DNA from: Chersky-840 sp963764205
GTDB taxonomy: Bacteria; Actinomycetota; Acidimicrobiia; Acidimicrobiales; UBA8190
Direction: 5' to 3'
Assembly (NCBI GenBank): GCA_963764205.1
Contig: CAVXRN010000006.1
Coordinates: 1,674,001-1,738,000, forward strand
DNA: 64,000 nucleotides
Shown: positions 54,962-63,711 of the stretch, piece after piece
How the letters are laid out: every line of letters starts with the position of its first letter
Numbering within the stretch: position 1 is the stretch's first letter
Notes under the pieces: model-generated
Seen by the model: the letters and a program-made list of their open reading frames with translations, nothing else
Told to the model about the DNA's origin: nothing
Databases searched by the model: none
Position numbers and translations under genes: made by a program

Positions 54962-55062
54962 TACGACGCCGATGAATGGCATGCTACGTAAGGATCTCTT
55001 GACCGAGCGTCTCGATCGGTTGGAGCAAGCGGAGGCGTTGGCATTCATAGGCGGGGGAGTTG

Positions 55063-56697
55063 GTGAAGAGCGAGCACCGCATCGAGATGTCGTCGGAGCT
55101 CGTCGCCGCAGAGCACGGAACAAGGCGCTCAGCTCCCGAGATTGCCGGCTGCGAATCGCTACACCCCGAGGCGGGAAGCGCTGTCCGACCTGAGAAAGTC
55201 TTACCAAGTACGACGCTCGACCCTGACGTCGCCCTTGACCTTGGGGCGATGGGCGACATTGCGGCGGCACCGGTGCGAGGGCTCGACACTGCCAGTGAGT
55301 TCGCGATCGAACACCGTGGGGCCGGATTGGCAGCCCTGGCCGCCGATGTTATGGCGCTCGTGGTTGCCGCCGTCGGGGCTGCAGCGGTGGAGACCTTGCT
55401 CCGCGTTCCCGCAGAGGCGCACGCCCAAAGCTTTGTCTTCTCGACGACGCTGCTCCGGCTCTTCGTATCCGTGCCCCTCATCGCCCTGTTCCTTGCCGGC
55501 TCACGAGCCCGGTGGCGACTGCGGACCACGGTCGGTGGACAGTTGTCAGTCATTGCCCCTGCCATAGCGGCAGGAGGGTTAATTTCGCTGGGGGGATGGC
55601 GCCTAGCCTCTGGCGCCGGGTTGGTGCAACCTCCGCCGTCCGATGCCGTCCTACTCATGTGCGCCATGGGAATTGTCACGGTGGCCGTGATCCGGTTGGC
55701 CCACAATGCAGCGCCACTCGGTGCGGGGCGACGGGTTCGACGCGTAATCATCGTGGGCAGCGGTGTCATCGCTGCCCGGGTGACCGAGCAGTTCAAGGCC
55801 AGCGACAATGTCGAGGTGATCGGTTTCGTCGACGACGACCCCATGGACCCCGCGGGGTGCCTCGGCACCCTTCGCGAGCTTGCGTTGGTGTGCGATCGTG
55901 AGGATGTCGATCACGTGGTCGTAGCATTTTCACGCTCTCAACCCGAGGACTTGATCGAGGCACTGCGTCCGGTGCAGGGTCGAGTCGCCATCACTGTCGT
56001 GCCCCGGCTCTTTGATGTGCTGCCTGCTACCGCCAATCTGCATGACCTCGGCTCGGGTCTGACGGGGATCAGTGTGGCCCCGGTCAGCTTCGGGTGGGGA
56101 TCTCGAGTGGCCAAGCGCACGATTGACCTTGTCGGAGCGATTGGGGCCCTGATCCTCCTCTCGCCGCTGCTGCTCACGTTGGCGATTGCTATCAAGACGA
56201 CCTCGAAGGGGCCCGTAATCTTTCGTCAGATTCGGGTCGGCAAGAACAACCAAGTGTTTTCGATCCTGAAGTTCCGATCGATGAGAATCGAGCATTCGCT
56301 CCCGCATCCGGCGACCGCTGGTGCCGAAGCTGCGATGGGGCCCTTCCCGAAGCTCAAGAACGATCCTCGAGTGACGGCCGTGGGTCGGATCCTCCGGCGC
56401 ACCAGCCTCGACGAGTTACCTCAGCTGTCTAACGTGGTTTCTGGCCAGATGTCACTCGTCGGTCCCCGTCCATTCGTTCCTGATGACGACGTATGGATCA
56501 CTGATTGGGCTCAGCGGCGATATTCGGTGCGCCCTGGGATAACCGGTCTCTGGCAAGTATCTGGACGAAACAACTTGACGTTCGAGGAGATGTGCCGACT
56601 CGACAGTTTGTACGTGAGCTGCTGGTCCACCAGCCTCGACATTCGCATCCTGCTGCGCACGCTGCGAGCGATCGCGGGAGGGTCAGGTGCCTACTGA
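55063..56697 (+). CDS. Undecaprenyl-phosphate sugar-phosphate transferase (priming enzyme)
   Basis: 544 aa from GTG 55063, with GGGGGAG at 55052-55058. Four N-terminal helices, a nucleotide-binding-like middle (VIIVGSGVIAARVTEQFK) and a C-terminal transferase: KRTIDLVGAIGALILLS, VIFRQIRVGKNNQVF, ILKFRSMR, RRTSLDELPQLSNVV, GPRPF and RPGITGLWQVSGRNNLTF. Member of the WbaP/WcaJ group. It transfers the first sugar-1-phosphate onto undecaprenyl phosphate to begin the EPS repeat. Confidence 0.9.
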   Translation: MKSEHRIEMSSELVAAEHGTRRSAPEIAGCESLHPEAGSAVRPEKVLPSTTLDPDVALDLGAMGDIAAAPVRGLDTASEFAIEHRGAGLAALAADVMALVVAAVGAAAVETLLRVPAEAHAQSFVFSTTLLRLFVSVPLIALFLAGSRARWRLRTTVGGQLSVIAPAIAAGGLISLGGWRLASGAGLVQPPPSDAVLLMCAMGIVTVAVIRLAHNAAPLGAGRRVRRVIIVGSGVIAARVTEQFKASDNVEVIGFVDDDPMDPAGCLGTLRELALVCDREDVDHVVVAFSRSQPEDLIEALRPVQGRVAITVVPRLFDVLPATANLHDLGSGLTGISVAPVSFGWGSRVAKRTIDLVGAIGALILLSPLLLTLAIAIKTTSKGPVIFRQIRVGKNNQVFSILKFRSMRIEHSLPHPATAGAEAAMGPFPKLKNDPRVTAVGRILRRTSLDELPQLSNVVSGQMSLVGPRPFVPDDDVWITDWAQRRYSVRPGITGLWQVSGRNNLTFEEMCRLDSLYVSCWSTSLDIRILLRTLRAIAGGSGAY

Positions 56698-56787
56698 TCT
56701 CATGGGAACCGACAGGACATTTTCGAATGTCCTTCGAGTGCGGGCGTGTTCTGAGCCGGTGCATCGACGAGTCCGGCCTCGAGGCCG

Positions 56788-57741
56788 TTATGCCTTATAG
56801 GTGAACTTGTCGACCGCTCCTGCCGACTTGCTGGCCCCCCCTGTTGTGGTCACAACGATGCCGCGTGTTCCGGTTGCTTGGGCCGGTGAGACTGCAGTGA
56901 TCTCGGTGTCAGAGACCACGGTATAGCTGCGGGCGGGTACGGCGCCGAAAGTCACTTTGGTAGTCGTGGTGAAGCCGGTTCCAGTGATGGTGACGGTCGT
57001 CCCACCCGCCGGCGTTCCCGAGGATGGTGCGACTCCGGTGACCGTCGGGACGGGGCCAGCGAAGGTGAACTGGTCGACGACTCCCGCCGGCAAATTGGTT
57101 CCTCCGGTCGTGGTTACAGAGACGGCGCGAGGACCGGTTGCTTGAGGCGGTGTAACCGCGGTGATCTCGGTGTCGGAGACCACGGTGTAGCTCCGGGCGG
57201 GTACGGTGCCGAAGGCCACTCTGCCGGCACCGGTGAATCCGGTTCCGGTGATGGTGACGGTCGTCCCGCCCGCGGGCGACCCCGTGGGCGGGACGACTCC
57301 GGTGACTGTTGGGATTGGGGCAACGTAGGAGAACGGGTCGACCGTCACCACCAGTTGGTTGGTTCCTGCCGCGGTAGTGACAAAGATGTCCTGCACACTG
57401 GCCGCCTGGGGTGGTGACACCGCGGTGATCTCGGTGTCAGATATCACGGTGAACTTGGGGACGGCTACGGGGCCGAAGGCGACCTTCGTGGTCCCGGTAA
57501 AGCCGGTTCCGGAGATGGTGACGATGGTGCCGCCCGCGGTCGTGCCCGACTGTGGAGCGATCCCCGTTACGGTGGGCAGTACCGCCTTCGGCTGGCTGGT
57601 TGTTGAGGTGTGGTGATTGGCTGAGGCGTTGTGGTTGGCAGAGGTCGAGCACCCTGCGATCGCCACCGCCAACGCGGCGACGAGTGCCAGCGGGTCTTTT
57701 CGCCGCCATCTCATACCGGTTCCCGCGCGCCTCCTCTTCAT
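56788..57741 (-). CDS. Lipoprotein with three IPT/TIG domains
   Basis: 317 aa. Lipobox LAVAIAGC near residue 32 (lipidated Cys), Asn/His/Thr-rich linker and then three ~87-residue TIG units, each starting TVTGIxPxSG-like (TVTGVVPPTGSPAGGTTVTI) and ending FxVxSDTEITAVxP. The third repeat lacks the final extension. Cell-surface, likely adhesive or polysaccharide-binding. The DNA shows a repeat period near 263 bp. Confidence 0.78.
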   Translation of the reverse strand: MKRRRAGTGMRWRRKDPLALVAALAVAIAGCSTSANHNASANHHTSTTSQPKAVLPTVTGIAPQSGTTAGGTIVTISGTGFTGTTKVAFGPVAVPKFTVISDTEITAVSPPQAASVQDIFVTTAAGTNQLVVTVDPFSYVAPIPTVTGVVPPTGSPAGGTTVTITGTGFTGAGRVAFGTVPARSYTVVSDTEITAVTPPQATGPRAVSVTTTGGTNLPAGVVDQFTFAGPVPTVTGVAPSSGTPAGGTTVTITGTGFTTTTKVTFGAVPARSYTVVSDTEITAVSPAQATGTRGIVVTTTGGASKSAGAVDKFTYKA

Positions 57742-57824
57742 TGACCGAGTGTCGCATTGTCAGGGTCGGTAGGCAATCTTCACCCCTCGGCCGTGACATG
57801 AACTACCGCTGGGAGCGGGATGCA

Positions 57825-58049
57825 ATGAGACGTCGGTTCTTGGTGATGTGCGTGATAGCCACTGTCGCCCTCAGCGCCACTTTCGCGTGTCCGATCGCTC
57901 AGTCCGCGAAGGAGTACCTGGGCGCAGTTACTCCAACCCCACCTGCTTGGACCAAAGAGAACCGCGTGATACCGGAGGGTGAGATCGCCCAAGCAGTGGG
58001 GGAGTGGGTGCGCCCAAGCGGCACCTTGACGACGGCTCAGATGGGCTGA
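57825..58049 (+). CDS. Small secreted protein
   Basis: 74 aa (or 83 from ATG 57798). A basic start MRRRFLVMCVIATVALSATF and AxA site (AQSA) give a signal peptide; mature remainder ~45 residues (EYLGAVTPTPPAWTKENRVI...) with no motif. Divergent from the TIG lipoprotein. May be a small envelope peptide; no family recognised. Confidence 0.5.
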   Translation: MRRRFLVMCVIATVALSATFACPIAQSAKEYLGAVTPTPPAWTKENRVIPEGEIAQAVGEWVRPSGTLTTAQMG

Positions 58050-58337
58050 CGACGCGCACGGGATCCCCGACTACCGGTCGCCCTACTGCCCTCGCCGATG
58101 CATCTCAGACCCCGGTCGAGAACGGCACTTCTGGCCCGGGGACTACTCGTCCTCAGCAATCGGTCTTTCGCTGACGTCCATCGTTCTCCTTATACGAATC
58201 GTCCTCCGGGCCTACTAGCTCGGAGCGGTGTGCCCCAGTACGGAGGGTGGCGGGCGGTTGTCGACCGGCGACTGGTCTCCACGCACCAGCGGCTCACCCC
58301 CTCGACGACCACGTCCGGTTGATTGGACGGAACACGA

Positions 58338-59165
58338 TTACGGCGCGCCACTCTTGGTCGCCTTGAGCGTGTAGGTCGCGGGCAACCGGACCGGGTCCTG
58401 CCGCAGTCGGTACTCGCCGCCACCTACATCTTCCATCATGTCGTCAAGTGGTCGGCCTGGTGCCGTGTCGTGCTCCTCGAATGCTGTCAGTTCCATACCT
58501 GCATCCAGCAACGCCGTAATCACCTCGGCGAGCCCGTGATTGAAGTGGATGATCTCCGGAGAGGCCAGGGGTTCGTCATGGGAGACGTAGCTCTGTTGCT
58601 CTGAGAATGGAACGCCCTCGGTCTCGAAATAGGGATACTCGATGACGAGAAGTTCGTCTTCACGAGGATCGGCGAGCGACCACAGCACGGGGTGGTACTC
58701 ACGAAGGAAGAGTCGACCGCCGGGTCGCAGGAGGGCAGCGACCACCTCACCCCACCGCCGGACATCGGGTAACCAGCACAGGGCCCCGATCCCTGTGTAG
58801 ACCAGGTCGAACCGTCCGCCACCGAGCTCCTCGATCGCGCCGTAGAGCTCGCTCTCGACATAGTCGATCCGCGCCCCGCATTCGTCTGCCAGGTGTGCTG
58901 CGGCGTCGAGCGCGGGTCGAGAGAAGTCGAGTCCGGTGACGCTCCTCGCGCCCAGTCGGAACAGCGAGAGCGTGTCCGTTCCAATATGGCACTGCAAGTG
59001 CACGACATCTAAGTCGACGACACTCCCGAGTCGAGGAAGGTCGAATGTCACGACGTGCGAGAGGAAACCCGGATCCGAGCGGAAGCGCTCGAGGTCATAG
59101 GCACGGACGTGATGCTCGACCCTGCTGTTCCAGTTCGCCAGGTTGACTGACATGTAGTCGCTCAT
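58338..59165 (-). CDS. SAM-dependent methyltransferase
   Basis: 275 aa from ATG 59165. DVVHLQCHIGTDTLSLFRLG (motif I; the first Gly of the usual GCGxG is replaced by QCHIG, as in the TehB-like/SAM-MT_11 group), SVTGLDFSRPALDAA and LVYTGIGALCWLPDVRRWG, PGGRLFLREYHPVLWSL. The C-terminal portion, ELTAFEEHDTAPGRP, is normal for the group. Isolated gene; substrate unknown. Confidence 0.78.
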   Translation of the reverse strand: MSDYMSVNLANWNSRVEHHVRAYDLERFRSDPGFLSHVVTFDLPRLGSVVDLDVVHLQCHIGTDTLSLFRLGARSVTGLDFSRPALDAAAHLADECGARIDYVESELYGAIEELGGGRFDLVYTGIGALCWLPDVRRWGEVVAALLRPGGRLFLREYHPVLWSLADPREDELLVIEYPYFETEGVPFSEQQSYVSHDEPLASPEIIHFNHGLAEVITALLDAGMELTAFEEHDTAPGRPLDDMMEDVGGGEYRLRQDPVRLPATYTLKATKSGAP

Positions 59166-59647
59166 GGACTCATGATTCCACCTGAGTATCACCCATCAGG
59201 AGTTATCGCCGTATGCCCCCGAACGCCGGTTACGGGTCACGCCAGAAACCCGCCGCCTGGCGGCCCAGATTCATAGTCTGAAACGCCGACCGGTAACGCC
59301 GCCCGGCAGTGGATGCTGGCACCCGATTCAACCGATCGCTATGCCGGGTATGGGGCACCTGCATTCGGGCGATCCGGCGCATCCTGGTAGCGCAGATCAC
59401 CCGGTCCAGTGTGGGCAGCCGAGCGTCACACGACCGTTCGCCACTGCCGGTGATGCGCTCCTTTCCGCCGGTCAGTTAGTCAGCGGGGCCGCGCGGTATT
59501 GCTCGGCGGCGGCGATCCTGGGCGGGTCGTCCGTTCGCCAGCCCACCCGATTCCGATGCAACCTGTCGGACGCAGAGGAAGACACCGGGGGTGGATGACC
59601 CCGAGTATGAGGCGCTTGGTTCTTCAGGCGTTGGGACGACGGATGAG
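59166..59647. other. Region without a supported gene
   Basis: Open frames are short and lack motifs. Contains no clear repeat. It separates the methyltransferase and the small membrane protein. Confidence 0.4.
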
Positions 59648-59827
59648 CTAGTTGTCGATCCGCTCGTTCCTGTCCTTTCGTCCAGCGAGCCAAATCACCA
59701 AGTACACGATGCCGCCGGCCAGGACGATAAGCCCAGCTACCGATACCACGATTCGATGATATGCCGCCCGTTCGTCGGTATGCCGGGCCGTGGCCGTTAT
59801 GTGGGTGATCAATGAGCGCCCCAGCAC
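59648..59827 (-). CDS. Small single-helix membrane protein
   Basis: 59 aa from GTG 59827 (or 54 from TTG 59812). One hydrophobic helix, IVVSVAGLIVLAGGIVYLVI, preceded by a charged segment (RHTDERAAYHR) and followed by AGRKDRNERIDN. Too short and start uncertain, but the helix is convincing and a DosR-like element (59857-59871) lies just upstream. Confidence 0.4.
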   Translation of the reverse strand: MLGRSLITHITATARHTDERAAYHRIVVSVAGLIVLAGGIVYLVIWLAGRKDRNERIDN

Positions 59828-59856
59828 GGGCAGACCGACCCACCTACGATGCTGCT

Positions 59857-59871
59857 GGGGACAAAGCTCCC
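59857..59871. promoter_or_regulatory. Possible DosR-like element
   Basis: GGGGACAAAGCTCCC, an inverted-repeat-like sequence (GGGAGC/GTCCCC arms on the minus strand), 30 bp before GTG 59827. Weaker match to the family of boxes than those at 13766, 24146 and 61472. Confidence 0.3.
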
Positions 59872-59923
59872 GACGAGCGCAGGCTGAGAGCCCTCAGGGA
59901 CGCCTAGCGGCAGCTTCTGGCTG

Positions 59924-60151
59924 CTACGTATTCCACCACCAAGTCTCGTGGTCGCGAACCCAGTGGAACCACCCGCCCACTGTAGGGACCAGCTTGAGCT
60001 CGTGCTCAGCTGCCAGTTGGATGGCGTCGGGGAGCGTCCCCCCACGGTGTTCCTGGACCCCATCTGCGTACGTGACAACGAAGTGCGACAAACGCCTTTC
60101 GCCTTCAGCCAGGCGAGCCACGATGCGTTCAATCCCTGGCCCCGCCCGCAT
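59924..60151 (-). CDS. Small hypothetical protein
   Basis: 75 aa from ATG 60151; the frame is open upstream into the PNPOx gene. IERIVARLAEGERRLSHF precedes FVVTYADGVQEHRGG, and the C-terminus is aromatic (GGWFHWVRDHETWWWNT). No family recognised and no membrane segment in this version. Confidence 0.35.
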   Translation of the reverse strand: MRAGPGIERIVARLAEGERRLSHFVVTYADGVQEHRGGTLPDAIQLAAEHELKLVPTVGGWFHWVRDHETWWWNT

Positions 60152-60245
60152 AACTGCATCCTCAGGCCGGACGAGTGTCAGGAACAGGGCCACAAGCCCC
60201 AAAACCGAGATTGCGAGGTGGCGCTCAGGAGCCGAGTGGCCTCTA

Positions 60246-60662
60246 TCACCCAGGTCCGTGGACGATGCGACGCCCGGTAAAGACCGGCGATGCGATGGCG
60301 ACCCAGTGCCCTTTTTCTCCTCCCGCCCAAGGCACGAGCCAGCTGGACACGATGCGCTTGGATCGAGGGTCACGAGCATCTGTCACGTCTGTGCCGATGC
60401 CCTTTACGAGCACGCTCCACCCTTCCCACGAGAGCGGGTCGGTTGAATCGATCTGAAAGGCCACCCGTGCGAGCGTTGCTCCGGCGAGCTTGGTCCCGGG
60501 ATCGGTTCGGAAGGCCACGATCCGTCCGTCGAGCACGTAGTTGACCGGGAAGATCAGGGGTTGACCGTCACGGACGACGGCGATCCGTCCCACCGAGTGG
60601 GTTCCGAGCAGACCGAGACACTCATCTTCTGACAGTTCGACCAGATTCTCGTTCACGGGCAT
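60246..60662 (-). CDS. Pyridoxamine-5'-phosphate oxidase-like flavoprotein
   Basis: 138 aa from ATG 60662. Begins MPVNENLVELSEDECLGLLG and continues GRIAVVRDGQPLIFPVNYVLD, IVAFRTDPGTKLA and FQIDSTDPLSWEGWSVLVKG, the split-barrel fold. Members bind FMN or F420 and reduce diverse substrates; here the flavin-binding residues cannot be told from sequence alone. Common with stress genes in Actinobacteria. Confidence 0.8.
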   Translation of the reverse strand: MPVNENLVELSEDECLGLLGTHSVGRIAVVRDGQPLIFPVNYVLDGRIVAFRTDPGTKLAGATLARVAFQIDSTDPLSWEGWSVLVKGIGTDVTDARDPRSKRIVSSWLVPWAGGEKGHWVAIASPVFTGRRIVHGPG

Positions 60663-60806
60663 CACTCTTCCACGGGTTTGGCCTGGATCATGCTCAGGGC
60701 TCGCTTGACATCGACGAGGTGATGAACGGAGTTGTGGAGTGCATGTTCGAGCAGTCGTCGCACGTCTCTGCGGGACCCTCCAATCGTCCCTGCCGTGCGG
60801 TCTTTT

Positions 60807-61403
60807 TCATGCCGCGACATGCGCCCCGTGCGCCTTCGGGAATTCCTGGTCCTCGGGCACCCGGCGCAAGTGGAGTACTCCGAGCACGGTCAGAATCAGC
60901 ATGATGCCAGCCAAGACGAAGGAGACGATGGCGGCCACCAAGGCGATTTGGCCGAAGGTCCAGAAGGCGTAGGCCTCGAGGAGCAGCCCTCGCAGCGTGG
61001 TGCCCTTGAACACCGTCTCTACCTGAGCCGCCAGGTTGGCGTTGGTCGGGTCGGCGATCGACTCTGCGCTCAACTGTGAATAGGTCTTGCCCCCGCCGAT
61101 CTCCTGGAGGTGATAGGCGATGAAGTGGTCGGCGTACGCCTCGGCCTGCTGGCCGGTGGTCAACGGTTGCCCTGCGTACTTCTCGATGTAGGGGATCATC
61201 ACGGGCTCGATCTCGGTTCCCACCTTGGCGTGGGCGAAGGCCGCCGCGGGCGGGAAGGTGATCTGCTGCTGGGCCAGTTGGTTGTGCACGTTGGAGTTGG
61301 CGAAGCTGTAGCCCCACAACCCGAGAACCCCGGCTGTCAGCAGGACGACAACCAGGACTGCACCGCCCGCCGTGAGGATCATGTCGAACGTCCTGCGCCG
61401 CAT
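60807..61403 (-). CDS. Conserved two-helix membrane protein
   Basis: 198 aa from ATG 61403 with AAGGAACAAGGA before it. Helix 1 (MILTAGGAVLVVVLLTAGVL) and a C-terminal pair (FGQIALVAAIVSFVLAGIML); the exterior ~110 residues include SNVHNQLAQQQITFPP and AEAYADHFIAYHLQEIGGG. Related actinobacterial proteins are annotated misleadingly as ring-opening dioxygenase LigA; no catalytic motif supports that. A DosR-like box lies ~70 bp upstream. Confidence 0.7.
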   Translation of the reverse strand: MRRRTFDMILTAGGAVLVVVLLTAGVLGLWGYSFANSNVHNQLAQQQITFPPAAAFAHAKVGTEIEPVMIPYIEKYAGQPLTTGQQAEAYADHFIAYHLQEIGGGKTYSQLSAESIADPTNANLAAQVETVFKGTTLRGLLLEAYAFWTFGQIALVAAIVSFVLAGIMLILTVLGVLHLRRVPEDQEFPKAHGAHVAA

Positions 61404-61850
61404 TCCTTGTTCCTTTCGATGCGCCTCGGTCCCGAGGCTCTTCGCCACTTTGTGCTTAGACGCACCTGTGGAACAGTGCCGAAGGTCCCGCCTCCATGGC
61501 GCTATGGGACCTATCCCTGCCCACCCAAGTCGCTCGGCAGCCGTACCCTGACCCGAGTCCTCGTCGAGGTCGTCCCGCACTGGGCCACAACCTGGCACGG
61601 CGTCAGTGGCCCCGTGATCGGTGGGAACTGGCGTCACGAAACCGTTGGTCGTCGTGTCCTGGCCTGGAGTCGAAAGATGGCCGGCCTCAGGGCTTCTAGT
61701 GCCCTCTCGAAAAACACGTCGACCCCCACCCATCAGCGATGGGGGATCGATAAGCCACCGCGACGCCTCAATCCGCGAGGGATGTCTATCAACCGGGCTC
61801 GGAACTCACCGACCTCGTCCACTTGTAGGCATTGTCACGAACGGGGCTCA
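61404..61850. other. 447-bp intergenic region with DosR-like box
   Basis: Contains the box at 61472-61489, a GGGACCTATCCC motif at 61506-61517 and nothing else I can name. Plus-strand frames crossing it are shadows. Confidence 0.4.
61472..61489 (-). promoter_or_regulatory. DosR-like box upstream of 61403
   Basis: On the minus strand GGGACCTTCGGCACTGTT, 69 bp before ATG 61403. It differs from the 13766 box (GGACCTTTGGCTCTGTT) at two positions over 17 bases. Confidence 0.5.
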
Positions 61851-62045
61851 TTACTCAGACTCGTCGCCCATTCCGGCTCGAATCTGGGACCACTCCAACG
61901 CCGCCCTCGCAAGATCGAGATTGGCGAAGGGAACAAACCCAAATGAAGCCTCCCGCGCCGAGCAGCGCAACTCCCACTCAATGTCGTCAAACTCCGTATC
62001 ATCGTCGTGGTCTGATCTCTCAGGGCCAATGGCCGTTTGCTGCAT
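61851..62045 (-). CDS. Small protein of an unrecognised family (copy B)
   Basis: 64 aa from ATG 62045 (alternative longer frame to 62123 rejected by alignment with copy A). MQQTAIGPERSDHDDDTEF, then DDIEWELRCSAREASFGF, FANLDLARAALEW. It aligns end to end with residues 1-58 of the 24229 protein. Predicted as one short strand-helix unit. Function unknown. Preceded by a DosR-like box. Confidence 0.6.
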   Translation of the reverse strand: MQQTAIGPERSDHDDDTEFDDIEWELRCSAREASFGFVPFANLDLARAALEWSQIRAGMGDESE

Positions 62046-62115
62046 CGTGGCCCCCTTCCATATCGGGGAACGCTCCCCGTACCTCTCGTCGTACGCCGCC
62101 AGGCGGGTCTTCGAC

Positions 62116-62131
62116 AGAGCCAAAAGCCTCT
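62116..62131 (-). promoter_or_regulatory. DosR-like box upstream of 62045
   Basis: On the minus strand AGAGGCTTTTGGCTCT, 71 bp before ATG 62045. It shares TTTGGCTCT and the AGAG arm with the box of its paralogue at 24146, which has nearly the same distance (61 bp). Confidence 0.5.
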
Positions 62132-62257
62132 AGCCGGTGGTCATTGTCGTCTCGTGAGGCACCGCAGGGGCCCTCATTATCCCAATTCAGCTCGGTAGCG
62201 ACGAAAAGGGGCGATCGACCCTGCAAGAGGTGAGGTCGACCACCCGATAATGACGGT

Positions 62258-62524
62258 GTGGCCCGATACGCCTTGGAGTTCTGCGGTGGGACGGTCATCG
62301 TCCACGACGATCGGATCTTCACCTGCTCCAACGACGTGTGTCATGGTCGTTTCGTCGCGTGCGCCAGCGTTGTCGCGGAAGGAGGCTGTCCGAGATGCAG
62401 TTGGCATCTCTTTGTTCCAAGTGCTGCCACGGCGCTAGCACCACCGCTCGAGGCTCGCCCCGTGGCCAATGACGACGAGGAATCGTTGGAGTGTGACACC
62501 CCAGCGCCCACCTCCACCGCGTGA
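62258..62524 (+). CDS. Small cysteine-rich protein
   Basis: 88 aa from GTG 62258. Cys pattern: EFCGG, TCSNDVCHG, ACASV, GCPRCSWH. A zinc-ribbon-like fold is possible. C-terminal third is disordered (Pro/Ala/Thr). The stop overlaps the GTG/ATG of the hydrolase that follows. No family recognised. Confidence 0.45.
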   Translation: MARYALEFCGGTVIVHDDRIFTCSNDVCHGRFVACASVVAEGGCPRCSWHLFVPSAATALAPPLEARPVANDDEESLECDTPAPTSTA

Positions 62525-63711
62525 TGTGGCGCATGACTGATCCGAGGGTGATGGGCGTGCTCCGGGCCGCGCCTCGCGTGGGGCTCTTCCTTGCTCGCAG
62601 TACGGCCAGGACGGCGATCTCGAACCAAGACGACAGCATCGTCCCGGTTCGGCCGACGCCGGCGCTCGCGCTTCAGGCCTATCTCGATGAAGTGCTGATT
62701 GCTGTCTTCCGCCACCCGGATCTCTTGCCGACCCCTGACGACTATGCGCCGGCGGCGGCCGACCTGAAGGGCATCCAAGACTTCTTTGTGACGCGCGGGT
62801 GGCTCGATCGTCCCGCTGCATACCACCGGAGCCCCCCGGCCCCCGACGATGTGCGCGCCTGGCATGAGCGTGCCCCGGGCCTTGGCTACGAACATGTCAC
62901 ATTCTCGAGTGGCTGGGAGCCCTATCCCGAGGAGCCCGGAAGGAAAAGGTGGTTGAGCCACGAAGCCAATCGGACCGTGCATGCGTGGGTGTCACGGGCG
63001 CCGGGCCGAGAACACACGTCCTGGCTGATCTGCGGCCATGGATTCGGCATGGGCACGAGTGCCTCGATGGACCTGCGCGCCTTTCGGGTCAAAGAACTCC
63101 ATCGCCGGGGTATCAATGTCGTCGTGCCGGTGCTGCCCCTCCATGGACCTCGGGCGTCGGGGCGGGTGCGGGGCGAGGATCTCATGACCATCGACCTGGT
63201 CGACTCCATGCACGGCATGGCCCAAGCCACCTGGGACGTGCGTCGGGTCATCCGGTGGTTGCAAGAGAGCCAGGAAGCAACCACCGTTGGACTGATCGGC
63301 TACTCGCTCGGGGCGCTTGTCGCTACGCTCGTCGCCTCCCTCGAAGATGGCCTGGCGTGTGTCATCGCCGGAATTCCCGTGGTCAGCTTGCCCGACCTCT
63401 TTCGTCGCCACAGCCTCCCGCCCGTCACCGAGCTCGCCGACGCCTATGGCGTCTTGGGGTCGGCGGCTGATGACGCACACCGGGTCGTTTCACCGCTGGC
63501 TATGGAGTGCCGAGTCCCCTTCGACCGTCGCTACATCTTCGCTGGCCTGGCCGACCGGATGTCGACATTTGGCCAGGCCCGGCGCCTCTGGTTGCACTGG
63601 GACCGACCTGCCCTGGCCGCATACCCCGGCGGCCACGTCGGCTTCTTCTGGTCGAGCGCGGTCAGAAAACTCGTAAACGGCGCGTTGACCGACTCATTCC
63701 CGCCGACGTGA
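62521..63711 (+). CDS. Alpha/beta hydrolase (ABHD18-like)
   Basis: 396 aa from GTG 62521 (ATG 62524 or 62533 also in frame). The nucleophile elbow GYSLGA lies in VGLIGYSLGALVATL; the cap/oxyanion side has LICGHGFGMGTSASMDLRAF, then VVPVLPLHGPRASG. His at AAYPGGHVGF is the catalytic base. ABHD18/DUF2048-like hydrolases act on lipid-like esters. The end overlaps the convergent WS/DGAT gene by 18 bp. Confidence 0.82.
   Translation: MMWRMTDPRVMGVLRAAPRVGLFLARSTARTAISNQDDSIVPVRPTPALALQAYLDEVLIAVFRHPDLLPTPDDYAPAAADLKGIQDFFVTRGWLDRPAAYHRSPPAPDDVRAWHERAPGLGYEHVTFSSGWEPYPEEPGRKRWLSHEANRTVHAWVSRAPGREHTSWLICGHGFGMGTSASMDLRAFRVKELHRRGINVVVPVLPLHGPRASGRVRGEDLMTIDLVDSMHGMAQATWDVRRVIRWLQESQEATTVGLIGYSLGALVATLVASLEDGLACVIAGIPVVSLPDLFRRHSLPPVTELADAYGVLGSAADDAHRVVSPLAMECRVPFDRRYIFAGLADRMSTFGQARRLWLHWDRPALAAYPGGHVGFFWSSAVRKLVNGALTDSFPPT

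Noticed and set aside
60694..61317. Minus-strand frame of 207 aa
   Set aside because: Different frame from the conserved membrane protein; arginine-rich shadow composition.
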